A stretch of DNA of 33,308 bases. It comes from Frankia sp. AgKG'84/4 (GTDB lineage: Bacteria; Actinomycetota; Actinomycetes; Frankiales; Frankiaceae). The notes under the pieces were generated by a model that was not told the DNA's origin, did not search any database, and saw only the letters and a list, made by a program, of their open reading frames with translations. The DNA lies in the NCBI RefSeq assembly GCF_023242965.2, contig NZ_JALKFU020000010.1, positions 1-33,308 of the forward strand, given 5' to 3'. Shown here piece by piece: positions 1 through 8,498 of this stretch; positions within the stretch are counted from its first letter, which is position 1; each line of letters begins with the position of its first letter. Both the position numbers and the translations under genes were made by a program.

Positions 1-1
1 C

Positions 2-229
2 GGCTGGGGTGGGCAACGCCCGCCCCGACCGGGCGGCCCGGGAGCGCGGGAGGACCCCGACGCCGCTGGCCCGGCCGACGCCGAGGACCCAGTCGACGCC
101 GAGGACCCAGTCGACGCCGAGGGCCCGCCCGGCGGGGCCGGTTCCCCCGACGGCAACCGGCCACCACCGGGGACGATCCGGCGGATCTCGACCGACTTCC
201 TTTTCGACGACGAGCCACCCAGGTCCTGA
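2..229 (+). CDS. C-terminal tail of an unidentified protein (5' end outside window)
   Basis: The frame that starts at base 2 is open to a TGA at 227-229 and reads as a low-complexity Gly/Pro/Asp-rich stretch. It contains a tandem DAEDPV-DAEDPV-DAEG repeat from an 18-bp unit (about 82-123). It ends with a more ordered segment (TIRRISTDFLFDDEPPRS). The ordered end, with acidic and hydrophobic residues and little Arg/Pro skew, is what marks this frame as the real one over the Arg-rich frames beside it. The gap to the Hsp70 start at 299 is short, so it may belong to the same operon. No family is recognised and no function is assigned. Confidence 0.55.
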   Translation, partial: GWGGQRPPRPGGPGAREDPDAAGPADAEDPVDAEDPVDAEGPPGGAGSPDGNRPPPGTIRRISTDFLFDDEPPRS

Positions 230-298
230 CGCTCCCCGGCCGCACCACGCGACGCGGCCCTGGACCGGGACGGATGACCTCCACATGGAAGGCACGAC

Positions 299-1894
299 AT
301 GGCCCAGCGACCCACCCTCGGCATCGATCTCGGCACGACGTACTCCTGCGTCGCGCACCTGGACGAATACGGCAAGCCGGTAGCGCTGCAGAACGGCATG
401 GGCGAGTACACGACGCCGTCCGTCGTCTACTTCGAGGACAGCGGCCAGGTCGTCGTCGGCAAGGCGGCGAAGAACGAGCTCAACCGCGAGCCGGACCGCG
501 TGGTGCAGCACATCAAGCGGCACCTGGGTGAGCCCGACTTCTTCCTGGAGATCGACAGCCGCAGGTACTACCCCTCCCAGATCTCCTCCCTCATCCTCAG
601 GCAGCTGGTCGAGGACGCGCTGGTCGCGCTCGACCTGCCGGTCCCCGGGTCCGGCCCCGTGGCCGACGTGGTGATCACCGTGCCCGCCTACTTCGGCGGC
701 GCTGAGCGCGAGGAGACCCGCAAGGCCGGCGAACGCGCCGGGCTGAACGTGCTGAGCATCATCAACGAGCCGACGGCCGCCGCGATCGCCTACGGCCTGC
801 TCAACAAGGACAAGGAACGCACCGTCCTGGTGTATGACCTCGGCGGCGGGACGTTCGACGTCACGATCATCACCGTGTCCCCGGCCGAGATCCGGGCGGT
901 GGCGACCGGTGGCGACCGCGACCTCGGCGGCGCCGACTGGGACCGCAGGCTCATCGACCACTTCCTGGAGCGCTTCGAGGAGCAGTGCCCCGACGCCGGC
1001 GACCCGCGCGAGGACGCCGAGGCCCTCGGCGCGATCGCGCTGCAGGCGGAGGCGGTCAAGCGCGATCTCACCGCGCGGACCAAGTACGGGCTGAGCATCA
1101 CCGCCAACACGCAGCGCGCGAAGTTCGACCTCACCCGCGAGGCCTACGAGGAGCTGACCGAGGAGCTCGTCGACCAGACCCTGCGGCGCACGGAGACCGT
1201 GCTCGACGCCGCCCGGGACAAGGGTGTCGCCAGCATCGACGAGGTGATCCTCGTCGGGGGCATGTCCCGCACCCCGATCATCGGGTCCCGGCTGGCGCAA
1301 CGGCTGCGCAGCCGCTTCCCCGACCTGCCCGACCCCAGGCTGTCCGACCCGGACCAGATCGTCGCCAAGGGCGCCGCGCTGTTCGCCGCGAGCAAGGTCG
1401 AGGAGAACTACGGCGGCGGCCCGAACTCCCGCCCGTCGGGTGCCGGTGGGCTGCGCGGCACCGTACCGAAGATCGTCAACATCACGTCCCGTGGCTACGG
1501 CCTGCGCACCTTCGGCTCGAAGGAGGACCAGGAGGGCCACATCTCCTGGCAGATCCGGCCGAACGACGCGCTCCCCGTCGAACACCTCGACACCTACCAC
1601 ACCCTGTTCGACAACCAGACCGAGGTGGAGATCAGTGTGTACGAGTCGACGACGGAGGAGCTGTCCGAGGTCGTCAGCGTGAACAAGGAACTCGCCAAGG
1701 CGAGCCTGACCGGGTTTCCGCCCGGCAAGCCGGCCGGCCAGCCGCTGAAAGTGACCTTCTCGCTCGGCGACGAGTCGATCCTGCGCGTCCACGCGGTCGG
1801 CCCGACCGGCAAAGACCTCCACGTCGAAGTCAAGATCGCGGGCGCGACTCCGCCGGAGGAGGAGGTCAAGCCGCTTCCGAAGATCATCAAATGA
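299..1894 (+). CDS. Hsp70-family (DnaK-like) chaperone ATPase
   Basis: A 531-residue Hsp70-family protein. The actin-like ATPase domain is complete: the phosphate-1 motif GIDLGTTYS lies near residues 8-16, NEPTAAAIAYG in the middle, the phosphate-2 motif DLGGGTFDV starts at D180, and the adenosine motif VGGMSRTP starts at V319. A short substrate-binding beta domain follows (about 390-510). The protein is shorter than housekeeping DnaK (usually just over 600 residues) and lacks most of the helical lid and the EEVD-like tail, which suggests a specialised client or partner. The ATG at 299 follows GGAAGG at a usable distance. It is first of a co-directional run with the FN3 scaffold, GTPases and GAP1 protein, and a GrpE-like gene closes the locus. 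Family assignment is firm; the client is unknown. Confidence 0.93.
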   Translation: MAQRPTLGIDLGTTYSCVAHLDEYGKPVALQNGMGEYTTPSVVYFEDSGQVVVGKAAKNELNREPDRVVQHIKRHLGEPDFFLEIDSRRYYPSQISSLILRQLVEDALVALDLPVPGSGPVADVVITVPAYFGGAEREETRKAGERAGLNVLSIINEPTAAAIAYGLLNKDKERTVLVYDLGGGTFDVTIITVSPAEIRAVATGGDRDLGGADWDRRLIDHFLERFEEQCPDAGDPREDAEALGAIALQAEAVKRDLTARTKYGLSITANTQRAKFDLTREAYEELTEELVDQTLRRTETVLDAARDKGVASIDEVILVGGMSRTPIIGSRLAQRLRSRFPDLPDPRLSDPDQIVAKGAALFAASKVEENYGGGPNSRPSGAGGLRGTVPKIVNITSRGYGLRTFGSKEDQEGHISWQIRPNDALPVEHLDTYHTLFDNQTEVEISVYESTTEELSEVVSVNKELAKASLTGFPPGKPAGQPLKVTFSLGDESILRVHAVGPTGKDLHVEVKIAGATPPEEEVKPLPKIIK

Positions 1895-1991
1895 GCCGGG
1901 ACGGGTGGGTGCCACCGGCGAGCGCGACGACGGTGGATCAGGACGGCGGTGACCGGCAGGAAGGACCGCGCCGCCGGCGGAGGAGACCGCG

Positions 1992-4706
1992 ATGAGCGAG
2001 ACACCGTGGAGCCTGGACAGGACGAGGTTCCAGCGCGAGGTGCTGCGTCCGGTCAGCCGCGGCTGGGACCCGACGAGCAACCTGTTTCGCACCTACCTGC
2101 TCCCGCCCCGGGTGGCCGATACGGCGTCGATCGAGGCCGCGATCGGCGGTGTGCTCGCCGCCATCAACCAGCAGGAGAACAGCGGCGCCTACGGCGTGGC
2201 GGCCAAGGTGGTCAAGCGCGGGCACCAGAAGGCGGCCGCGCTGCTGCGCGACGACGTCCTGCGCAGCGGTCATCGGGACGCCGTCCTGGCGGCCCGCCGC
2301 CCGCTGCGGACCGCCCTCGAACACGACCTGCGCGACCTCCCCGCCGCGCCCCCCGCGCTGGTGGACTCGCTGGTCAGCCGGTTCGGGCACGCCTTCACCG
2401 GCACCGAGGTACGCGAGGTCGTCACGGAGCTCGGCCGGGTCGTGCGCGAACCGGCCCGACTCGGCGAGGACCTCGAGCCGCCTGCGGACTACCACAAGGC
2501 CCGGGCCGAGCTGGCCCTGCTCGACACGCGGTCGTTACGCGCTTACCTGCTGGACCGCTTCACCGTCCTGGCGCCGTCGGACAGGCAGCTCGAGGACCGA
2601 CGCCTCGAACTGCGCCGCGCGGTGAACGACGAGGCACTCACCGCCGAACAGCGGGTGCTGGCGAAGGTGCGGACGTGGACGCGGGACGGTCAGCTCGCCG
2701 GGCTGCTGGCCGCGGAGCTCCGCGCCGAGCTGCTGACGCAGGCCCCGTTCGGGTTCGACGCGGTGCGCCGCGCCGCTGCCGATCCCCCGGTCGCTGCGGC
2801 GCTCGCGGCCTGGGGGATGCCGACGGCAGCGGACGACGTCGCCTACGCGGCGATGTGCCTGGCCCGGTTCCCGGCTTCGGCCGGGTCCTCTTGGCGGGCC
2901 GCCGTCGAACGGGCCGTCGCGGCCCGCGACCCGCGGACGGCGGTGAGCCTGCTCGACGCCCAGACACGGCTGCAACCCGCCGAGGAAAAGCAGCGTGACC
3001 GGCTGCGTGCGCAGATCGCGGACGTGAACGCCCGCCTGGAGCAGGCCCGAGAGCTGGAGGCCACCGACCCGGAGGGGGCGCTGGCGGAGTACCAGCGCAT
3101 CGCGCGGATCAGCGCGGAGCCCGAGATCGACCAGGCGATGCGCCGCTGTCGCCCGGCGCCGCCGGGCTCGGTGACCGTGCGGGCCCGTGGCGAGGGTGCG
3201 GTCATCCGCTGGACGCCCAGCACCGCACGCACGGGTGCGATCACCTACCGGGTGCTGCGGGTGCCCGGCGAGGTGCACGGCAGCCGCGGCCAGGTGCGCC
3301 CGGACACCGACGCCGCCGTCGAGATCGCGCTCGACGTCGACGGCGGCGAGTACCTGGACGCCGATCCACCCGCCGGCCAGCCGCTGTTCTACAGCGTGTT
3401 CACCCTGCGGGAAGGCCAGCCGTCCCACACACCAGCCACCAGCGCCGAACCCGTGGTCCTCCTGCCGGACGCCCGGGACGTGGTGCTGCGGGGCGGGGCG
3501 GACTTCGTGGCGGGCAGTTGGCGGCTGCCCCGGGGGGCGAGCGGCGCCCGGGTCCTCCGCTCCCGTCCGGGTGCGGCGACGACCCCGGTCGCGACGGAAC
3601 CGACCGGCTTTCGCGATCGCGCCGTCGAACCCGACGTCCCGTACACCTACCGGATCCAGGCGCTGTACCGGAACCACGCCGGCGGTGAGCTGGCCGGCGG
3701 TGAGCTGGCCAGCGGTGAGCTGGCCAGCGGCGGCGTCGAGGCGACGGCCGGTACCCGCGTCCAGCCGAGGCCGGTCGAGGACCTCGTCGCCGGCGCCGAG
3801 GCGGGGGCGCTCACCATCACCTGGACACCGCCGCCGCGTGGGACGGTCGAGGTCCGGCAGTTCGACAGCACGCCTGAGCTGCGGACCGGCGCCGTGCTGC
3901 CCGTCCTGTCCGTGCAGGATGCCGGCACCCGGGTGGTCACCACCGCGCCCGCCACCGACGGCGAGCTGCACGCACCGGTACCCGCGAGCGGCCGGCAGTA
4001 CTGGCTGGTGCCGCTGACGGTCCTCGACGGCCTCGCGGCCGTCGGCACGCCGCACCGCGTCGACACCCGGCTGCCCCCGGTGCGCGGGCTGCGGGCCCAG
4101 CGCCTCGGCGGCGAGTCCGTCCGGCTGACCTGGCAGTGGCCCGGGGAGGCACCGGAGGTGCTCGTCGGCTGGAAGCGTGGCGCGGCCCCCAGCGGCCCCG
4201 GCGACCCGGATGCCTCCTTCCGCCGTTACACCCGGGCGACCTACCAGCAGGACGGCGTCGACCTGCGGCTGCCACCGGGATCGCACACCTTCCTCGTCTG
4301 CGCCACCGCCCGGGTGCGCGGCCGGGAGGTGTACGGCTCCCCCGCCGTCGCGCAGGAGGGGGTACGGCGGCGAATCAGCTACGACGTGCGCCGCACCGGT
4401 GGTCGCTGGGGCGGGCGGGGGGGTGGGCTGCGGCTGGTGGTGGAGTCGCTGGACGGCGCGCCGCCGCCGGACGTGGTGCTGGTGGCCGGTTCCCGGCTGC
4501 CACCGCTGGACGCCGCCGACGGCGAATCCGTGCTGACGCTCGCGAGCCCCGCGGACCAGGCGACGACCCGCGTCGAGGCCGGGTTCACCCTCGACGCCCT
4601 GCGCCACCTCGCCCGCCCGCTGAAGCTGCGGGTCTTCCCCGCGAGCCGCTCGTCCGGCGCGGTCGAACTGATCCCCGCCAACCCGGGAAATCTCGAGATC
4701 CGTTAG
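1992..4706 (+). CDS. Large helical protein with C-terminal fibronectin-III-like repeats, Hsp70 partner candidate
   Basis: A 904-residue protein with no signal peptide or membrane segment. Residues 1-380 are predicted mainly helical: a short N-terminal segment containing LFRTYLLP, then Leu/Ala/Arg-rich helices resembling a TPR-like or effector-adaptor array, and near 330-370 a charged coiled-coil-like part. From about 385 there are three to four beta-sandwich modules with FN3 hallmarks (VIRWTPS, ITYRVLR, LTITWTPP, VRLTWQWPG). A 15-bp tandem repeat at 3684-3728 inserts GELAG/GELAS units between modules. The start at 1992 has an excellent GGCGGAGGAG site. It follows the Hsp70 gene by 97 bases and precedes the first GTPase by 38. 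I infer a scaffold or adaptor for the Hsp70/GTPase system; the N-terminal family is not recognised. Confidence 0.8.
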   Translation: MSETPWSLDRTRFQREVLRPVSRGWDPTSNLFRTYLLPPRVADTASIEAAIGGVLAAINQQENSGAYGVAAKVVKRGHQKAAALLRDDVLRSGHRDAVLAARRPLRTALEHDLRDLPAAPPALVDSLVSRFGHAFTGTEVREVVTELGRVVREPARLGEDLEPPADYHKARAELALLDTRSLRAYLLDRFTVLAPSDRQLEDRRLELRRAVNDEALTAEQRVLAKVRTWTRDGQLAGLLAAELRAELLTQAPFGFDAVRRAAADPPVAAALAAWGMPTAADDVAYAAMCLARFPASAGSSWRAAVERAVAARDPRTAVSLLDAQTRLQPAEEKQRDRLRAQIADVNARLEQARELEATDPEGALAEYQRIARISAEPEIDQAMRRCRPAPPGSVTVRARGEGAVIRWTPSTARTGAITYRVLRVPGEVHGSRGQVRPDTDAAVEIALDVDGGEYLDADPPAGQPLFYSVFTLREGQPSHTPATSAEPVVLLPDARDVVLRGGADFVAGSWRLPRGASGARVLRSRPGAATTPVATEPTGFRDRAVEPDVPYTYRIQALYRNHAGGELAGGELASGELASGGVEATAGTRVQPRPVEDLVAGAEAGALTITWTPPPRGTVEVRQFDSTPELRTGAVLPVLSVQDAGTRVVTTAPATDGELHAPVPASGRQYWLVPLTVLDGLAAVGTPHRVDTRLPPVRGLRAQRLGGESVRLTWQWPGEAPEVLVGWKRGAAPSGPGDPDASFRRYTRATYQQDGVDLRLPPGSHTFLVCATARVRGREVYGSPAVAQEGVRRRISYDVRRTGGRWGGRGGGLRLVVESLDGAPPPDVVLVAGSRLPPLDAADGESVLTLASPADQATTRVEAGFTLDALRHLARPLKLRVFPASRSSGAVELIPANPGNLEIR
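3684..3728 (+). repeat. Three 15-bp in-frame tandem repeats in the FN3 protein
   Basis: Three consecutive copies of a 15-bp unit (GGTGAGCTGGCC plus GGC or AGC) lie in frame and encode GELAG, GELAS, GELAS. They sit in the linker between two FN3-like modules. Such a unit can gain or lose copies by slippage without breaking the frame, so linker length may vary between strains. Confidence 0.85.
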
Positions 4707-4744
4707 GCGGCCGTCTCGGTCGTCGACCCGTCGTAGGGATAGCC

Positions 4745-5914
4745 ATGGCACGCCTGAACTGCCCGTTCTGCTGGGAGTCGACGACCGTGAAGGAGCTGGC
4801 CCGGCGGTGCCCGGACGAGTGCGGTGAGGAGGTCGACACCCCGCTCAGCGAATTCAACGGCATGAGCCGGCCCGGCCTTCGGCGTCCGCTCGCCTTCACC
4901 GCCGACCAGGCGCAGAAGGACGGTCGGTGTCCGCACGGTAGACAGGCCCCGCTCACCCGGATCTGCCCGCACTGCCATAACGATCTTGAATACGACTACG
5001 TACGGACGGCGGCCAGCAGCCGGCCGATCGCCCTCATCGGCGCCTCGGGCTCCGGCAAGAGCGTCTACGTCGGGGTGCTCGTCCGGGAGCTCAAGACCCG
5101 GGTCGGGACGAAGTTCAACGGGATGGCCGTGGAGTTCGTCGGCGACCAGTCCCGCGCACACTACGACGAGGTCTTCCGGGTTCCGCTGTTCCAGGACAAC
5201 CAGACCCTGCGGATGACCGACTCGCTGCGGGTGTCCAGGCGCCTGCGGCCGTTGCTGTTCTCGCTGCGGATCCCCATCCGGCGGCTGCGCGGGAGCCGGC
5301 TGGCGCTGGCGATGATGGTCTTCCTGGACACCTCCGGTGAGGACGTGCTCGCCGCGAAGGCGATGGACCGCCTCGCCCGCTACCTCGACGCGGCCGCCGG
5401 CATCGTGCTGATCGTCGACCCCCTGCAGATGCCCGACGTCCGCGAGGCCGTCGAGACAACGGTGTATCCCACCTCCAGCACCCGCCAGATCGACGTGGTC
5501 GAGCGGCTGGGCGCACTCCTGCGCGAGCAGCGCGGGCTCTCCCCGACCCAGCGGATCGACAAGCCGCTCGCGGTCGTGCTCTCGAAGATCGACACACTGG
5601 ACACGGTCCTGCCCGACCAGTCGGCGCTGCGCCGCCAGGCCGACCACGACGGCGGCTACGACGAGGCGGACGGCCAGCTGGTGCACGACGAGGTCCGGGC
5701 CTGGATCCACCGCTGGTACGGCGAGGGCCTCATCAACACCATCGACTCGGCCTTCACCACCAGCCGGTATTTCGGCATCTCCGCCCTGGGAGCCCCACCG
5801 CGCAGCGAGGGTCACCTCGACCCGTCGGGAATCCGGCCGCTGCGCGTCGAGGATCCGCTGCTGTGGCTGCTGTCCCGGTTCGGGTTCGTGCCGCGGGCCA
5901 AGGGGAAGCGATGA
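4745..5914 (+). CDS. Soluble zinc-ribbon GTPase (DO-GTPase2 / TRAFAC-like)
   Basis: A 389-residue P-loop GTPase. The first 80 residues carry Cys/His knuckles: C6-x2-C9, C22-x3-C26, C62-x-H64 and C74-x2-C77. The G1/Walker A is GASGSGKS (G99 to S106), the Walker B/G3-like strand is MMVFLDTSGED, and the base-specificity motif is VLSKID in place of canonical NKxD. This combination matches the DO-GTPase2 family found next to GAP1 proteins in actinobacteria. ATG 4745 follows TAGGGAT; the open frame extends upstream but antisense-like composition begins before this ATG. No membrane span is present, unlike the paralogue at 8499. Its stop overlaps the GAP1 start (ATGA at 5911), so the two products are translationally coupled and probably interact. 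Confidence 0.85.
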   Translation: MARLNCPFCWESTTVKELARRCPDECGEEVDTPLSEFNGMSRPGLRRPLAFTADQAQKDGRCPHGRQAPLTRICPHCHNDLEYDYVRTAASSRPIALIGASGSGKSVYVGVLVRELKTRVGTKFNGMAVEFVGDQSRAHYDEVFRVPLFQDNQTLRMTDSLRVSRRLRPLLFSLRIPIRRLRGSRLALAMMVFLDTSGEDVLAAKAMDRLARYLDAAAGIVLIVDPLQMPDVREAVETTVYPTSSTRQIDVVERLGALLREQRGLSPTQRIDKPLAVVLSKIDTLDTVLPDQSALRRQADHDGGYDEADGQLVHDEVRAWIHRWYGEGLINTIDSAFTTSRYFGISALGAPPRSEGHLDPSGIRPLRVEDPLLWLLSRFGFVPRAKGKR

Positions 5915-8463
5915 TCCGCCAGCTGCACTACACCTCCACCGAGACCGGCCGCGACGGCGTCCAGGGCTTCCAGGTCAGTGCCGTCACACCGGGCCTGGAG
6001 GAACGCCATCAGGACACCGCGATCGGGCTGGGCGTCTACCGGGTACCACCGGATTTCCCCTTCGACCCCACCGAGGAGGACCTCAGCCGCAGCCCGGTGA
6101 GCCTCGGGTACCTGCGCACGGCGGACGCCGTCTTCGTGTTCCGCAGCGTCTATGTCGGGGCGGACTTCACCGGACGCCAGGGCAACTACTTCGCCCACAG
6201 CCTCGTCCTCGACGACGTCGAGGAACTCGGCGACCTGCTGCCCATCGACCTGTGGGACGCCCGGGTGTGGTCCCGCAGGTCGCCCGCGTCGGGCTCGCTC
6301 CCGACCGTCGACCAGCTGGCCGCCGGGCGGCTGGCCCAGCCGCGGCGCACCCGCGAGTTCCTGCTCGCCGGCGGCCGGCTGACCCGGCTCCCGGAGGTAC
6401 TCACCGCGGTCCGCGGCGCCGTCGCGGACCAACGGCGCGTGCTGCTCGTCTGCCCCGGCTCCGACGAGGCGGCCGGTTGGATCGGCGCGGTTCTCCGCTC
6501 GCTGCCCCGCGCCTACGCCCTGGATCTGCCGTTCACCACGTTCTCCGCGACCCCGGGCGAGACCCAGTTCCTGCTCGTCGCGACCACACCGGACGTCAGG
6601 CTGTCCACCAACCCCTACGACCAGCCGGTCGTCGTCGACCTCACCGGGACGCGACCGGCGCCGAAACCGGACGCCGCCGGCCGGCACGAGGCCGACCCGC
6701 CCGCGGGCGCGTCCCGGTACGCGCAGGTCGTGAGGTACGCCTGGGAGACGGACGAGGCCCAGGTCGCGGACCTCGTCCGGACCGCGGACCAGGTGCGGCC
6801 GCCGCTGAGCGCCGAGGAGTACGACCAGTTCGCCGACGGGTGGAGCTTCCTCGTCGGCAACGCCATCCCGGCCGAGCGGCTCGCGGACGCCGCCGAGTTC
6901 GTCCTCGCCCGCCTGCCGCATCTCGGCACGGACCGGCTGTTGGAGCATCTCGCCCGGGCGGTGACGGACGGGCGGCCACTCGCCGAGCCCCGGCGCTGGT
7001 CCGCCATGCTGCGCGAGGTCGGTGCGGGCGGGCGGGCGCTGCCCCCGGACGTCGAGCGCGCCTACCTCGCGGGTGTGCTGGCGGCGCGGGCGCCTACCGG
7101 CGCGGCACCCGGCGACCAGAACGGCCTCTGGCTGCCCGACCTGTCGCACCCCTGGCTGCACGACGTCGTCTCCGGCTGGCTGGTCGAGGTCCTCGCCGAG
7201 GCGGACGAGCATCTCTCGGCCGCGGCCCCCGGGGCGACGGGGCCCGTCGACGCCGCGCTGACCGCGGTCACGCTCGCCGCTCTCTTCCCGGCCGCGGAAC
7301 AACGCCGGATCGCCGACGCGATCGGGTCGGTGCTGCGCCGGGACCCCGCGGACGAGGTCTGGCGTGCCATCGCGGCGCGGCCAGCACTGGAACCGCTGGT
7401 GGGGCGGCTCGCCGCCGCCCTCAGTCCGCGCGGCGAGGACGAGCTGCTCGCCCTCACCTCGGTGCTGCCGGCGGCCGCGGTCGCTGTCCTCGCACCGGTC
7501 GCGCAGCCCGCGTCGGGGCTGGGCCTCGCCGTGGCCATCGCGCGGGCCCGGACCGGCACAAGCGACCGACTCCAGGCGCTGCGCGAGATCCTGGGACGAT
7601 CCTCGCGCCGGCCGGCGGCACGCACAATCGGCCTGCTGACCGATCAGCTGTGGCCGGCCGATCTGCTGCCGACCGCGGCGGAACTGGCCGGGATCCACGA
7701 GATGTTCGCCGAGACCGACGCCGGATCGGCGGCCGGCACGTCCTTCGCGACCCGTGCCGTCGAGCGCCTCCTCGCCGACGCCCACGGCCCGGCCGGGCTG
7801 GGCGGCGCCGACCATCGGCTCGCCAACCGCCTCGGCACGGACAAGCAGGCCAGGGGCAGCCTCGCCGCGGCACAGCGCAGAGTCGTCGACGCCATTCGGC
7901 TGGACGGCTACTTCCGGAGCATGCCACGCGCGGACGAGACGGCCGAGGGACTCGCCCGAAACGCCGTCGACCACTATCCGGAGGTGGTGCAGGCCATCGG
8001 CGGCCGCCTGATGGACGCGGTCGCGGCCTGGTTGCTCAGCGTCTCCGACCCCGCCTACCACCTGCGTCTGCTGCGCGAGCTGGCGCAGGCGGGCGGGCTG
8101 CCGTTCCAGGCCGCGTACAGCCGGCGGGCGGGAGCGGTGCTGACGGGCCAGCCGGAGACGGCGGTCTGGATGATCGCCGTCTGGCACGCCCTCGATCGAG
8201 GCGACCCGTTCGGTGCGCAGCTCATGCGGGAGACGCTCGCGGAGGCGGTGGCGCGGCTGCACCGACGCGAGGCCGACGCGGTAGAGAAGGCGTTCGGGAC
8301 CGCCTCCGCGCAGCTGTGCTCCGCCCTGCCCGGCACGCTCGACCGCGGCTGGGACGACGACTGGGCGCGATGGTGGCGGGCCTACCGGTCGCGGCACCAC
8401 CGGACGCTCATCGGCCGGCTCCGCCGCTCCCGCCGCGACGACGGCCAGGGCACAACCACATGA
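5911..8463 (+). CDS. GTPase-associated protein 1 (GAP1-N2/GAP1-M-like)
   Basis: An 850-residue soluble protein. Its N-terminus (MIRQLHYTSTETG, then VYRVPPDFP and a segment reading GNYFAHSLVLDD near 90-105) has the pattern of the GAP1-N2 domain of bacterial GTPase-associated proteins. The middle (about 140-260) resembles GAP1-M, and the remainder is a long alpha-helical Ala/Leu/Arg-rich C-terminal region without recognisable catalytic motifs. The start chosen is the ATG at 5911, whose ATGA overlaps the GTPase stop; GGGGAAGCG just upstream serves as ribosome site. From the family context it is inferred to regulate or read out the nucleotide state of the two flanking GTPases. Activity has not, to my knowledge, been shown biochemically for this family. 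Confidence 0.8.
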   Translation: MIRQLHYTSTETGRDGVQGFQVSAVTPGLEERHQDTAIGLGVYRVPPDFPFDPTEEDLSRSPVSLGYLRTADAVFVFRSVYVGADFTGRQGNYFAHSLVLDDVEELGDLLPIDLWDARVWSRRSPASGSLPTVDQLAAGRLAQPRRTREFLLAGGRLTRLPEVLTAVRGAVADQRRVLLVCPGSDEAAGWIGAVLRSLPRAYALDLPFTTFSATPGETQFLLVATTPDVRLSTNPYDQPVVVDLTGTRPAPKPDAAGRHEADPPAGASRYAQVVRYAWETDEAQVADLVRTADQVRPPLSAEEYDQFADGWSFLVGNAIPAERLADAAEFVLARLPHLGTDRLLEHLARAVTDGRPLAEPRRWSAMLREVGAGGRALPPDVERAYLAGVLAARAPTGAAPGDQNGLWLPDLSHPWLHDVVSGWLVEVLAEADEHLSAAAPGATGPVDAALTAVTLAALFPAAEQRRIADAIGSVLRRDPADEVWRAIAARPALEPLVGRLAAALSPRGEDELLALTSVLPAAAVAVLAPVAQPASGLGLAVAIARARTGTSDRLQALREILGRSSRRPAARTIGLLTDQLWPADLLPTAAELAGIHEMFAETDAGSAAGTSFATRAVERLLADAHGPAGLGGADHRLANRLGTDKQARGSLAAAQRRVVDAIRLDGYFRSMPRADETAEGLARNAVDHYPEVVQAIGGRLMDAVAAWLLSVSDPAYHLRLLRELAQAGGLPFQAAYSRRAGAVLTGQPETAVWMIAVWHALDRGDPFGAQLMRETLAEAVARLHRREADAVEKAFGTASAQLCSALPGTLDRGWDDDWARWWRAYRSRHHRTLIGRLRRSRRDDGQGTTT

Positions 8464-8498
8464 TTCCGCTCGGGGGGTAAGTCATCTATCCGCTGTTC

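Noticed and set aside
2535-4751. A 738-codon minus-strand open frame opposite the FN3 protein
   Set aside because: Antisense composition (Arg/Gly/His-rich, no domains); the plus-strand gene has FN3 motifs and a ribosome site. Long antisense frames are common in GC-rich actinomycete DNA.
5812-8400. An 862-codon minus-strand open frame opposite the GAP1 gene
   Set aside because: Same reason: low-complexity Arg/Gly content and no family motif, whereas the plus-strand GAP1 frame has domain motifs and tight overlaps with its neighbours.
6252-8480. A 742-codon plus frame inside the GAP1 gene
   Set aside because: Arg/Pro/Ala-rich out-of-frame shadow of the GAP1 gene with no recognisable domain.
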